From contig JACKCC010000006.1 of assembly GCA_020634245.1 (NCBI GenBank), forward strand, positions 310,001 to 374,000: a stretch of DNA of 64,000 nt, written 5' to 3'. The position numbers and the translations under genes were made by a program. The stretch is from Ardenticatenaceae bacterium (GTDB taxonomy: Bacteria > Chloroflexota > Anaerolineae > Promineifilales > Promineifilaceae). Shown here in pieces: positions 33,025-41,886 of the stretch. The notes beneath the pieces are model-generated. The model worked only from the letters and a program-made list of their open reading frames with translations, made no database searches and had not been told where the DNA came from. Every line of letters begins with the position of its first letter. Positions within the stretch are counted from its first letter, which is position 1.

Positions 33025-33719
33025 CTGAAAAACCTAGATGCTACCTCTTGCCTAAATGTGATGCGCGGTATGCTGGAAGCGTTCGGTAGTGGGCGGTATG
33101 GTATGGGATTGTGAACGGCCGTTAGCCATTGAAGAAGCCAGCGTCGGTTTGTTAGCAGATCAGGTGTAGACGAGGCATCCGCGTTGAGTGAGTTTGATGA
33201 GACAATGCGGATAGGTTTCCAGATTGTTCCAGCGCAGGTCGAGTTTGCGCAGGTTGGGGAGATGATGGAGGTTTGGCGGAACGGCCGTTAACTGGTTGGC
33301 CCGTAAATCGAGATATTCTAACGCGTGAAGTCGTGTCAAACTTTCGGGCAAAGATGAAATTTGATTGAATCGCAAATCCAATTCTGTCAGATGGGTTAGA
33401 TTGCCAATCGATTCTGGTAGTGCCGTCAACTGGTTGGCTTGTAAGTTGAATTTGTTGAGCGCCGCTAGTTTCCCGATAGTGTCAGGCAAGGTTCCGATCT
33501 GGTTTTGGTTGGCATGGAGTTCGACTATATTGGCCAACGCCCCAATTTCGTCTGGCAGCGCTGTGAGGGCATTGTTATACAGGCGCAGTTCGACAAGATG
33601 GCTGAGTTGGCCGCTCCAGGCCGGTAGTTCTGTCAAAAGGTTGTCGGTGACGTTCAAATAACGCAGTTGGGACAGGTCTGCAAAGGATGTAGGCAAATTG
33701 CTCAATTGATTATCACTGA

Positions 33720-34757
33720 CTCTAATTGCTAAGCTCTGGGGTGAGAATCTCGGCAAGAAAGAAGCTAATGGTATAAGCCAAAATCTTCGTGGTTGTCCGA
33801 GCAATCAACCCAGTAAGCGAACGGGATTTAGGACTTTCAAAATCGAATACGTTTTCCAGCACACTAAAGGCTGTTTCGACCCGATGGCGCAAATAACCCA
33901 ATATTCGTTGGATTCCGTCAGGCCATTGTTCTGTTTGATTATCCTTCTTCAAAGCAAGGAGTAGATGTTGGTCATCTTCCCACAAACGATGGGCGAGGTC
34001 TTCACTGACATAGCCTTTGTCGCCGATAACGGACAGTCCATGACGATTTTCTAACAAGGCGGCCATGGGTTTACGGTCATCATAAGAACCCGGAGCTAGT
34101 AACCAGGTGTCAATCATCTGGTCTAGGGTCGTTGTTATGTGGCAACGCGCGCCAAAAAACTTGGCTTTCTTGCTGGTACAAACGCCAAACCATTCATCTC
34201 GCCAATCTAATGGGATGCTCTGGCAACGACCACCACGAGTATAGGTGCAGATAGAGATGGGCGCACTATCCACGATACGCAAGTTTTCTGTTTCGATATC
34301 TAGAGGATGTTTTGCCCGCCAACGGTCTCGCAAATGCTCTCGAATCGCTTCCATGACGCCCGCTAGCTGATGACGACGGCGATTGAAACGAGAGTTATCG
34401 AGCAAATGAGGAAACATGTCGAGATGATATTGTCGTATAAAGTGCAGTGTTTTATCTTCATCACCGGCAAAAACCATCTCTCCCAAAAGGGCAATGGTGA
34501 TGACCTCAGAATCACTAAAGCAAGGCGTCCCTTGTGGTGCAAATTTGCGCTCAGGCAAAATATGGACATCCAGTTGTTGATAAGAATCATCTACCAAAAC
34601 ATATTGAACCGTCAAAATATCGCTCCATGCTGCCTGTGTAATATAATCTGTTAAGCCTCTCATCGGATACTCCTTTGTCTGATGTGGTGTCAAACTTTAG
34701 GAGTGTAAGTTGGGAGGCAAATTCGTCAACCTTACCTTTTGAGGTTAGCAATTAGAG
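33720..34757 (-). mobile_element. IS982-like insertion sequence with terminal repeats and target duplication
   Basis: A 1,038-base element. The left end CTCTAATTGCTAAGCTC and the inverse of the right end CTCTAATTGCTAACCTC match at 16 of 17 positions. TCACTGA flanks it on both sides (33713-33719 and 34758-34764) as a 7-bp target duplication, 8 bp if the following C is counted. It holds one complete transposase gene and interrupts the LRR gene in the same orientation. Confidence 0.93.
33722..34663 (-). CDS. Transposase, IS982-like family
   Basis: A 313-residue DDE transposase. ATG 34663 (MRGLTDYITQ) is chosen because AAGGAG lies 8 bases upstream. Family features are DSEVITIALLGE (about 50), SRFNRRRHQLAG (about 95-106), the first catalytic Asp in LRIVDSAPISIC, the second in VIGDKGYVSEDL, and a C-terminal Glu in RHRVETAFSVLENVFDFE. 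All three acidic residues are present, so the enzyme may be active. The assignment to IS982 rather than a related IS4/IS5 group rests on remembered motifs. Confidence 0.88.
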   Translation of the reverse strand: MRGLTDYITQAAWSDILTVQYVLVDDSYQQLDVHILPERKFAPQGTPCFSDSEVITIALLGEMVFAGDEDKTLHFIRQYHLDMFPHLLDNSRFNRRRHQLAGVMEAIREHLRDRWRAKHPLDIETENLRIVDSAPISICTYTRGGRCQSIPLDWRDEWFGVCTSKKAKFFGARCHITTTLDQMIDTWLLAPGSYDDRKPMAALLENRHGLSVIGDKGYVSEDLAHRLWEDDQHLLLALKKDNQTEQWPDGIQRILGYLRHRVETAFSVLENVFDFESPKSRSLTGLIARTTTKILAYTISFFLAEILTPELSN

Positions 34758-35196
34758 TCACTGACGTACAAAAAGGCAAGGTCGGTCAGTCGGCCAATGG
34801 ATTCGGGCAGCGATTCCAGGTGGTTGTGACCAAGATCGAGCATTTCCAACTGTATCAATTCGCCGATCCTGTAGGGCACGGCCGTTAACTGATTTTGTGA
34901 TAGGTTTAATGTTTGCAGATGACGCAGTTGAGAAATGTTGGCCGGGACTTCTGTCAACAGGTTGTCGAACAGGCTGAGAGTCGTCAGATCAGGCAGTTTG
35001 AAGATGCCGTCAGGGAAAGCCGTCAGGCCACAGCTATCCAAATTAGCGTGGCGCAGAGTGGGTAATATGTCGTTAGTGGAGAGTGCGTTGAGGAGGGAAC
35101 GGCCGTTAAGCGCTTGTGTATGTTGGTGGTTTAACGCCATACAGCCATTTGATATAGTTTACTTGACACCTGACACTTGAAACACAGACACCTCCG

Positions 35197-37284
35197 CTAT
35201 CCTGTTAATGCTGGCAGTTGGATGGTGAAGGTCGTCCCTTTGCCTTCTTTGCTTTTAACGTCAATTGTACCGTTGTGGTACTCGACCCCTTCCTTGACCA
35301 TGTACAGTCCCAAACCGGTGCCGGCGATGCCCCGCTCAACGGCCGTTTGCGCCCGGAAGAAACGGCCAAACAGGTTAGGCAGGGCCTGGCGGGGGATGCC
35401 GATGCCTTCATCCTTCACTTCGATGTGGATACGGCCGTTTTCCTCCCACGCCTTCACACTCACCGTCCCTGACATCGTAAACTTGATCGCATTGTCAATC
35501 AAATTCTTGATGATGAGGTACAACGTTTCCTCATTGCCCAACACCGGTGGCAGATCTTTGCCGATTTTCTGACGGAACGTCAGCTTCTTTTCCAGCGCCT
35601 GGTCAGCCAGCGGCGGCAGCATCTCGTCGAAAACAGCATTGAGATAGACCGGTGCGGCACTGCGCTGCAATTCGCGAGCTTCCATTTTGGCCAGGGTAAG
35701 CATTTGGCGCACCATTTTTTGCAGCCGGTCGCTTTCACGTACAATCACGCCCAGGAAGCGGTCGGCCTTTTCCGGTTCTTTGGCCTTGCCTTCACGCAGC
35801 AGGCGGGCGTACATCAAAATGGTGGCCAGCGGTGTACGTAGTTCGTGAATGATGCCGTGAAAAAAGTCGTCACGCATCCGCTCAATTTCCCGAATCAGGC
35901 GCAAATCGCTGAAGACAAAAATCATCTCTTTGACTTGTTCCATCTCGTCACGTACTGGTGCGCCGCTAATTAGAACTGGAACCGAACCGCCGCCATCGCG
36001 CAGGATGTCGCTGGCTTGTTGGGGATACTCATCGTCGGCATTTTCTACTTGTTCTATGAACTCTTTCAGACTGTTATCTTTCAGGCGAACCGCGTCATGG
36101 ATGTTAACTCCAATTAAGCTGCCCGATTCTTTACCGATCAGAGACAAAAACGCGTCGTTTACGTGGGTGATGATGCCTTCGTTGTTGACGGTGAGCAGCC
36201 CCTCCGACATATTGGCGAACAATGTTTCGATGCGTCGCTTTTCGGCCAGCACATCATCGTGTAGGCGGGCATTTTCCAACGCAGCGGCCATCGGGCCTGA
36301 GATGGCTTGCAGCAGGCGTAAGTCGTTTTCGTTAAAATCGCTGCCTTTTTTGTTGATGGCCTGCACCACGCCAATAACCCGGTCTTCCACTTGTAACGGG
36401 ATGCAAATCATGGATTCCGTGTGAAAACCGGAACGGCGATCGACCTGAGAATAAAATCGCTGGTCGGTGTACACATCGTTGATAATGACGGGTTGGCGAT
36501 TTTCGGCTACCCAGCCGGCAATCCCCTGGCCTCTTTTTAGCCGAATTGGCGGCAAATCCTTGAAGAGTGCCCCCATGAGGATGTCGATAAAAATAATATC
36601 TTGTGTTGGCGGGTCGATAAGGCCGACGGAGACAGATTCGACAAGCAGCGTGCGCCGGATGGGATCCATCAACTGCTGGAAAACTTTGCTCAAACTGAGG
36701 GTAGAGGTGAGGGCAATGCTGATGTCGGATACAACGGCAAATTCGATGTCCTGGCGATCAACGTGGTTGCGCAGGTAGGCACGGTCCAAAAAGACTGTGA
36801 GGTTGGTGGCCAATTTTTCCAGGCTTTCTGGCGTAAAGATACAGCCAGGGCCGGGGTCGATGAGACATAAGGCCCCTTTTGGGGTAAACCGGCTGTGTTT
36901 GCCGGGTACGGGTACGGGAACAGACAGGATGGTTTCTTTGGGCAGCTGCCACAGTTCGCTGTGAATGAGTTCAGCGGCAGAAAGATCGTATTTGTGCTGG
37001 ACGGCCGCTTTGCCTTGTTGGATGAGGGAGATGAATGAGGCTTGAGGACTATCCCAGATAGTTTGTTGGATACGGCCGTCTCCCGTACAAATCCACACGT
37101 CATAATACCGCCCCTGGGGGCCGCTGATGCCGACGACGGTGGTTGTGCCGGTGTGGAGTGCAATCGTATTGGCGATGGCGGCACACACGCCGTGGGCGTC
37201 AAAGACGTTGGCTAATTCCGAAGTTAATGCCTGCCAAAGAGTGTAAATTTGCTCACTTACAACTGCTGGTGTTTGTTCTGCCAT
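35197..37284 (-). CDS. Cytoplasmic GAF-GAF-PAS histidine kinase
   Basis: A 695-residue sensor kinase with no membrane helix. A first GAF-like region (about 15-165) is followed by a clear GAF domain (about 185-335, QGIAGWVAENRQPVIINDVY and ESMICIPLQ), a PAS domain (about 355-460, MSEGLLTVNNEGIITHVNDAFL), HisKA with FFHGIIHELRTPLATILMYARL, and HATPase with NLIDNAIKFT, DEGIGI and AGTGLGLYMVKEG. It should sense a cytoplasmic signal or redox/ligand state. No response regulator is adjacent. Word repeats (ACTTGACACCTGACACTTGA) lie just downstream at about 35160. Confidence 0.93.
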   Translation of the reverse strand: MAEQTPAVVSEQIYTLWQALTSELANVFDAHGVCAAIANTIALHTGTTTVVGISGPQGRYYDVWICTGDGRIQQTIWDSPQASFISLIQQGKAAVQHKYDLSAAELIHSELWQLPKETILSVPVPVPGKHSRFTPKGALCLIDPGPGCIFTPESLEKLATNLTVFLDRAYLRNHVDRQDIEFAVVSDISIALTSTLSLSKVFQQLMDPIRRTLLVESVSVGLIDPPTQDIIFIDILMGALFKDLPPIRLKRGQGIAGWVAENRQPVIINDVYTDQRFYSQVDRRSGFHTESMICIPLQVEDRVIGVVQAINKKGSDFNENDLRLLQAISGPMAAALENARLHDDVLAEKRRIETLFANMSEGLLTVNNEGIITHVNDAFLSLIGKESGSLIGVNIHDAVRLKDNSLKEFIEQVENADDEYPQQASDILRDGGGSVPVLISGAPVRDEMEQVKEMIFVFSDLRLIREIERMRDDFFHGIIHELRTPLATILMYARLLREGKAKEPEKADRFLGVIVRESDRLQKMVRQMLTLAKMEARELQRSAAPVYLNAVFDEMLPPLADQALEKKLTFRQKIGKDLPPVLGNEETLYLIIKNLIDNAIKFTMSGTVSVKAWEENGRIHIEVKDEGIGIPRQALPNLFGRFFRAQTAVERGIAGTGLGLYMVKEGVEYHNGTIDVKSKEGKGTTFTIQLPALTG

Positions 37285-37489
37285 GTGAAAGTTATAGCCT
37301 TGCCGGGGCGAGTTGGCAAGGGGGAAATGGGTACAGGCCGGGTTTTTCGGTTGTCAGGCATGACCAACTCCCCGCAGGGTGGAGAGTTCATCACTGAATA
37401 AGTTATGCTGGGAAGGCAAGAATCCTTTTCAGCTTCTGGAAAGTGTTGTGACTGATTTTTGAAAAAACAGGATCGTGGATTTTCCCCTC

Positions 37490-37519
37490 TTGACGGCGCT
37501 GGATTCTGCCGTTTACAAT
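37490..37519 (+). promoter_or_regulatory. Sigma-70-like promoter of the zinc-ribbon/NHL gene
   Basis: TTGACG (37490-37495), an 18-base spacer and TACAAT (37514-37519) lie 33 bases before ATG 37553. Confidence 0.6.
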
Positions 37520-37552
37520 GTGCGAATTCTCCACGAAAAAAGGATTATTTCA

Positions 37553-38941
37553 ATGACACAATCATTTCAATGCCCGAATTGTCATGCGCCGCTGGAATAC
37601 GATGAAGATCGCGCCGCGGCAACCGTGCGCTGCGAGTACTGTAACAGCACAGTGATTGTACCGGAGGAACTGCGCCGCGCTGGCCGGCAGCCGTCAATGG
37701 TATCGGGGATGGATCAGGCCGTGGTGCTGGCTGAGACGGCAATGTTGGTCCAGCGCGGCGAAAAAATTGAGGCGATTAAGCAGGTGCGGGAAGCGTTTGG
37801 CATGGGGTTGAAGGAGGCCAAGGATGTGGTGGACGCGATTGAGCGTCATGAGACGGTGCATTTGGGTGAAATATCGGCCGGATCGGTGCGGATTGATGTA
37901 GCTTCTGGTGCGGGCTATCCGGTGACTTCAGGCCAGGCGGCTCGTTCTCCCTGGCTGCGAATAGGCTGCGTGGTGCTGGTGTTGTTGATTGTGGGGTCAT
38001 TTGTCGTGCCGCTTCTTTTGGGCGGCGGCGCGTTGTGGTGGGCTGGTTCGCAGGTAAAGGAGAGCGGTGCGATTGAGGCGGTGCAGCAGGTGTTGGAGGG
38101 CACGGCCGTTTCCGTTAATGAGCCAACTGTTCCCAATGTTACGGAAACACCGGCCTTTGCTCAGATTGTGTTGCAGTTTGGCGGCGAAGAGGGTGTTGGG
38201 CCGGGCTTTTTTAACGACACCCGACGAATAGCTGTGGACGGCGCAGGCAATATTTATACCGGCGATTACAGTAACGGCCGTATCCAGGTATTTGACGCCG
38301 ATGGCAACTTCTTATCGCAGATAAATGCCGGTGAAGACCTGTACATGGTGGCTATGACTGTTGATCGAAATGGCGTGGTGTACGTTGCCAAGGCGGATCA
38401 GGTGCTGCGTTTTGATGGCGTAACCGGAGCGGCGCTGGATCCGCTGCCGCTAAAAATCCGGGTGGGGACGATGACGACAGCGCCGGACGGCAGCGTGATC
38501 ATCGTGGCTGAAGACCGGCTGCTGCGGCTGGACGGACGGGGGAGTGTCACTCTTGATTTGGCAGATCCATTTGCCGACATTGCCGACTTTGGGGCGACAT
38601 TTGATGATGTTGCCGTTGATGGTGCGGGCAATTTGTATGTGTTGGGGGCAGATACGGTGTACAAGTTGGACAGCAACGGCCGTTTTGTCAACCGAATTGG
38701 CAGCAGAGGTGATGGGGATGATCAGTTTTCTACCCCGCCCTCATCGCTGGCGGTAGATGGGCAGGGCCGCATTTATGTCAATGATTTTGATGGGATTAAA
38801 GTGTTTGATGGTAACGGCCGTTACCTGGACATGATTCCCTTCAATGGCGTGGCCTTCGACATGCTGTTCACCACTCAAAATCAACTTTTGGTCATGGATC
38901 GCAATGGCAATCGTGTTCTGACCTACCAGTTAAACCAGTAA
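37553..38941 (+). CDS. Zinc ribbon - L7/L12-like - TM - NHL propeller protein
   Basis: A 462-residue protein starting at ATG 37553 (AAAAAAGGA upstream). The domains in order are a zinc ribbon with CPNC and CEYC (Cys7, 10, 27, 30); a helical segment at about 66-97 (KIEAIKQVREAFGMGLKEAK) that closely resembles the C-terminal domain of ribosomal protein L7/L12; a membrane helix at about 136-164; and an extracytoplasmic six-bladed NHL propeller (about 200-462) with repeated VDGAGNIYTGDY, VDRNGVVYVA and VDGQGRIYVND units. The order puts the ribbon and L12-like part inside the cell and the propeller outside, suggesting a sensor or an envelope-to-ribosome link, by inference. The 3' ends of this and the convergent gene overlap by 12 bases. 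Confidence 0.88.
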   Translation: MTQSFQCPNCHAPLEYDEDRAAATVRCEYCNSTVIVPEELRRAGRQPSMVSGMDQAVVLAETAMLVQRGEKIEAIKQVREAFGMGLKEAKDVVDAIERHETVHLGEISAGSVRIDVASGAGYPVTSGQAARSPWLRIGCVVLVLLIVGSFVVPLLLGGGALWWAGSQVKESGAIEAVQQVLEGTAVSVNEPTVPNVTETPAFAQIVLQFGGEEGVGPGFFNDTRRIAVDGAGNIYTGDYSNGRIQVFDADGNFLSQINAGEDLYMVAMTVDRNGVVYVAKADQVLRFDGVTGAALDPLPLKIRVGTMTTAPDGSVIIVAEDRLLRLDGRGSVTLDLADPFADIADFGATFDDVAVDGAGNLYVLGADTVYKLDSNGRFVNRIGSRGDGDDQFSTPPSSLAVDGQGRIYVNDFDGIKVFDGNGRYLDMIPFNGVAFDMLFTTQNQLLVMDRNGNRVLTYQLNQ

Positions 38942-39424
38942 CAGGCTGGCCAGATGTGGCTGAAACGCCCGGTAGGGGGCCAGAAATTGGGTTAATTGTT
39001 CGGACAGGCTGTCATTGTTGATGGCCTGTCGTTTATACTGCTCCAGATTGTCTTTGAGCATTTGCAGTTGGCTCTTGGTAGCCTTGTCCAGCCACATCTC
39101 TTCGATGAGCAGGCGCAGCCCGGTGATAATGTCGCTGGCGGGGAAGATGGCTTGCTGTTGGAGCAGGTCGGCGCGGGCTAGAATCAGATTAACGGATGTC
39201 TGGTAGTGGGAGCCGTGTTCAAATTGGCCGAGGAGCCAGATGATTTCACTGTACGGCCGTTTCCCGCAAAACGACAACTCCACAATATCGGGTTCCACAA
39301 TTTCGTGGCGCAAAATCTCCCGGTCGGCCCAATCGATCAGCTCTTGTTTGCTGACCAGTCCAGTGACCAGCCCCATCCGAAAATAGCCGACGGCTTCCTT
39401 GTAGGTGAATGGTTCGTTCGTCAT
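38930..39424 (-). CDS. Hypothetical protein coupled to a broken methyltransferase gene
   Basis: A 164-residue, mostly helical soluble protein that I do not recognise (for example KEAVGYFRMGLVTGLVSKQELIDWADREI at the N-terminus). Its ATG overlaps the stop codon of the upstream methyltransferase gene (ATGA), so the two were translated together. Its last 12 bases overlap the convergent NHL gene. Confidence 0.7.
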   Translation of the reverse strand: MTNEPFTYKEAVGYFRMGLVTGLVSKQELIDWADREILRHEIVEPDIVELSFCGKRPYSEIIWLLGQFEHGSHYQTSVNLILARADLLQQQAIFPASDIITGLRLLIEEMWLDKATKSQLQMLKDNLEQYKRQAINNDSLSEQLTQFLAPYRAFQPHLASLLLV

Positions 39425-40170
39425 AGTTGTGTGTTGGTGAGGGGTAACGGCCGTAACCGGGCAATATGAATCACGTCCCGCAAAATCAATTCCTGATCCG
39501 GTTCGATGCTGCTCATCAAATCCTCAATCCGGCCGGCGACCACATCTTCGATGAAGGCGTCGTGCCATTCCATTTCCAAATAACATTGCAAATCGGCCAG
39601 CGTGTCGGCGTAGGTGGTGTAAGCAAATGTCCCTTCTTGTTCACGGGCAAACAGGCCATTGGCAATAACTGCTTCAATGGCTTCGCTGGCCTGGACGTAT
39701 TCGATGTAATCATCCTCTTCGCGCAACCAGCCAACGTGATGTATTTCCTGCCCCAGCCGTACTTCGATAGGCGGCGGTTCGCCCAAGGGATGGATGTCGA
39801 TGAGACGGCCGTTTCCCTTCAACAGCCAATGCGCTTTCTCCAGGGCATGAACCATGCCCTCCGGCTCAATTCATCACAACGACCAGGAAAAAATGGCAAG
39901 GTCAAATTTCTCGGCTGTAATAAAAGAATCAATGCTGCTGGCGAAAAAATCGACTTTGCCCTGCAAATGATCAGGTGCAGACTGAATGGCTCGTTCAATT
40001 TTGTCGGCATTGGGATCAATCCCGATGACGTGGGCGGCTTTTGCGGCATAACGCCAGGTTAAACGGCCGTTACCGCAGCCAATTTCCAGCACCCGCTTCC
40101 CGGCAAAATCGCCCACAAAATCAAACAATGCCAGCGTTTCCCGGTCTTCCGGGTCTAAGCGATAAGCCAT
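39421..40170 (-). pseudogene. SAM methyltransferase with two tandem in-frame TGA codons
   Basis: A class I methyltransferase frame of 249 codons starting MAYRLDPEDRETLALFDF. Motif I is VLEIGCGNGRLTWRYA and the acidic loop is VIGID. After FDLAIFSWSL come two consecutive TGA codons (39871-39876), and the same frame continues IEPEGMVHALEKAHWLLKGNGRLIDIHP to a normal end. Nothing else in the frame is damaged. From memory, related proteins often carry small or Cys residues at this point, so TGA could replace Cys codons. The options are a recent pseudogene, sequence error or recoding. Confidence 0.75.
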
Positions 40171-40278
40171 AATGATGAGATTATACTGTGAATAGGTGGG
40201 GGGAACACGGCCGTTTCTGGTGATGATCCATCGAGATTGGTAGAATAGCGGGCGCAATTAAGCAAAACGAGAGAACGC

Positions 40279-40865
40279 ATGACTGAAAACGAAACCAAAA
40301 TTCCTGTAAACCGCCGTAAACATATTTTCACCCTGGTGGGTCTGATCATCATCATCATTGACCAGCTTACCAAATGGCGTATTGAGGCCACGATGCCGCT
40401 CAATACCAGCATTGCCCCCATTCCCAGCTGGTACCCTTATTTCCAGTTTTCCCGTGTCAATACCGGTACTCTTTGGTATCTGCCGCAGTGTTGATTTTAC
40501 CATTTTGGCGATCTTGGTTTCTGTTGGTTTGGTTTACTTCAACTACCATTTGCCGACGCAAAGATTGGTGCGGCTGGCTTTGGGATTTTGTTTGGCGGGG
40601 CCAGAAGCAATTTGATTAATCGCATTCGGATTGGCCACGACCGATTTTATGAATGGGTTACGGCCGTGCTCCAACCCATCATCGACATTCCATCCTGGAC
40701 TAGGCCATCTTTAACGTCGCCGATATTGCCATCTCGAGCTGGATTGGCCTCATGCTCTACATCATTTTGTTTCAACCGGAATTGGTGGAGGAAACGGGCA
40801 AAAAATCAGCGGCGGAAAATGCGGATGAGGATGTTCAGAACGATGCTGCCTATCACGCTGAGTAA
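40279..40865 (+). pseudogene. lspA: Degenerate lipoprotein signal peptidase (lspA)
   Basis: Pieces of signal peptidase II occur in order but in different frames: DQLTKW in the first helix, then VNTGT, then after a shift LFGICRSVDF with a helix LAILVSVGLVYF, after another shift FGGARSNLINRIRIG, and after a third AIFNVADIAISSWIG with an acidic tail ending at 40865. At least three frame breaks are needed. The first catalytic aspartate (family NxxDR) is Asn here (NLINR), so even the repaired protein would lack one of its two catalytic Asp residues. That favours real decay. Another lspA would be expected elsewhere, since lipoproteins are present. Confidence 0.85.
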
Positions 40866-41033
40866 AATCATTGTTGCCAGCGGAAAATAGAGCTTAAAAT
40901 TCTCCCGTTCAATGCGAATATCCCCCGGCAAATGGCCCAGCCAGGGCAAAAAGCGGCCCGCTCCCAATAGCACCAGCCCAACTAGGGCAATCACTACCCC
41001 AAAAATCAACAATAAACGACCCATCTCTGCCAT
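40806..41033 (-). CDS. DUF2905 family membrane protein
   Basis: A 75-residue protein with two membrane helices (about 5-28 and 50-72) separated by the conserved LPGDIRIERENFKLYFPL block that defines DUF2905. The function is unknown. A GAAGGGA site precedes the ATG. Its 3' end overlaps the end of the lspA remnant on the opposite strand. Confidence 0.88.
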   Translation of the reverse strand: MAEMGRLLLIFGVVIALVGLVLLGAGRFLPWLGHLPGDIRIERENFKLYFPLATMILLSVIGSIVLNILIRIFRR

Positions 41034-41148
41034 AATTCCCTTCCACCTTCATTGTCAATAGAAAACGAGAAACTGCCGTTTTCGCACTACAGGTTTTGGA
41101 TAAATTCTACCTGTTGGGTGTACACTGTGTTGGGCAATTCAAATTGTG

Positions 41149-41784
41149 TTAAGGTTCACACCCTACTGCAAACCAATCGACCATGTTTTCCTCCCTAACA
41201 ACTCCACATTTTGGCGGGACGCTGTTTGTCCAGATAAAGGCTGGTCTTTCGGATTCGACGGTCACTAAATTTGTTTTTTCTTCAATATAGATTTTAGCTT
41301 GGTTATTTCCTAAGGAACTGGCAATATCCTGACATTGACCTGAAAAGCCAATTGCGTCTGACTCACAAATGGCATAATCTGTCACTATCTCATCATTGGC
41401 ATAACTTACAAGGTAATAATAGTGTCCATTTTGTTTAACTTTTCCGATAACATGCAGATTTGATATAAACACAACTGTACCAAAGGCGGGCATAAAAGCA
41501 CATGCTGAGACAGTAATTCCAACGATTAGCATTATGACCTTCACCGCAGATTCTTCCAAAAAACGACTTAGCCATAATACAACAATAATAATGCTAACGG
41601 GAAAAAATATGAGCGAAGGCAAAATCATGTGACTGAAAAATTCAGCAAACCAAAAATAGACCACACCTCTTGGTGGAAGCAGAGACCAACAGCCAACTAC
41701 GAAATTTACGATTCCAAACAACCCAATCCAAACTATCCAATTTGGTAACTTGGGCAGCGTGCTTTTGTCAGTGGGGTTGGACAT
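41149..41784 (-). CDS. Hypothetical AT-rich membrane protein
   Basis: A 211-residue protein with about four predicted membrane helices in the first 125 residues and a soluble C-terminal part containing five cysteines, two of them in SVPPKCGVV and WFAVGCEP. I do not recognise it. Base composition is more AT-rich than the neighbours and it has no ACGGCCGT copy, both hints of acquisition. It follows ruvB on the same strand after a 100-base gap. Confidence 0.6.
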   Translation of the reverse strand: MSNPTDKSTLPKLPNWIVWIGLFGIVNFVVGCWSLLPPRGVVYFWFAEFFSHMILPSLIFFPVSIIIVVLWLSRFLEESAVKVIMLIVGITVSACAFMPAFGTVVFISNLHVIGKVKQNGHYYYLVSYANDEIVTDYAICESDAIGFSGQCQDIASSLGNNQAKIYIEEKTNLVTVESERPAFIWTNSVPPKCGVVREENMVDWFAVGCEP

Positions 41785-41886
41785 GATTTTTGTTCAACTT
41801 AGAAAGGCTATTATTTAGATAATTGCCCAACGAATAACAGCGAACGGGAAACAGTTGTTCCCCCTTGAGCTTTCTAACTTCAGTCT

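Larger units (their letters stand above)
33160..35140 (-). pseudogene. Leucine-rich-repeat protein gene split by an IS element
   Basis: Two parts of one LRR gene flank an insertion sequence. The 5' part (34758-35140) ends in LAFLYVSD, and the 3' part (33160-33712) resumes with NQLSNLPTSFADLSQL. Removing the element and one target copy gives 936 bases, an uninterrupted frame of 311 residues, with the repeat unit restored across the junction. The repeats are the 23-residue bacterial type (LPESIGNLTHLTELDLRFNQ pattern). There is no signal peptide or other domain. Such proteins mediate protein-protein contacts; the partner is unknown. The clean split and matching target copies suggest recent inactivation. 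Confidence 0.93.

Noticed and set aside
33025..33159. Short frame fragments beyond the LRR gene end
   Set aside because: An 18-codon frame is visible but without homology, ribosome site or support.
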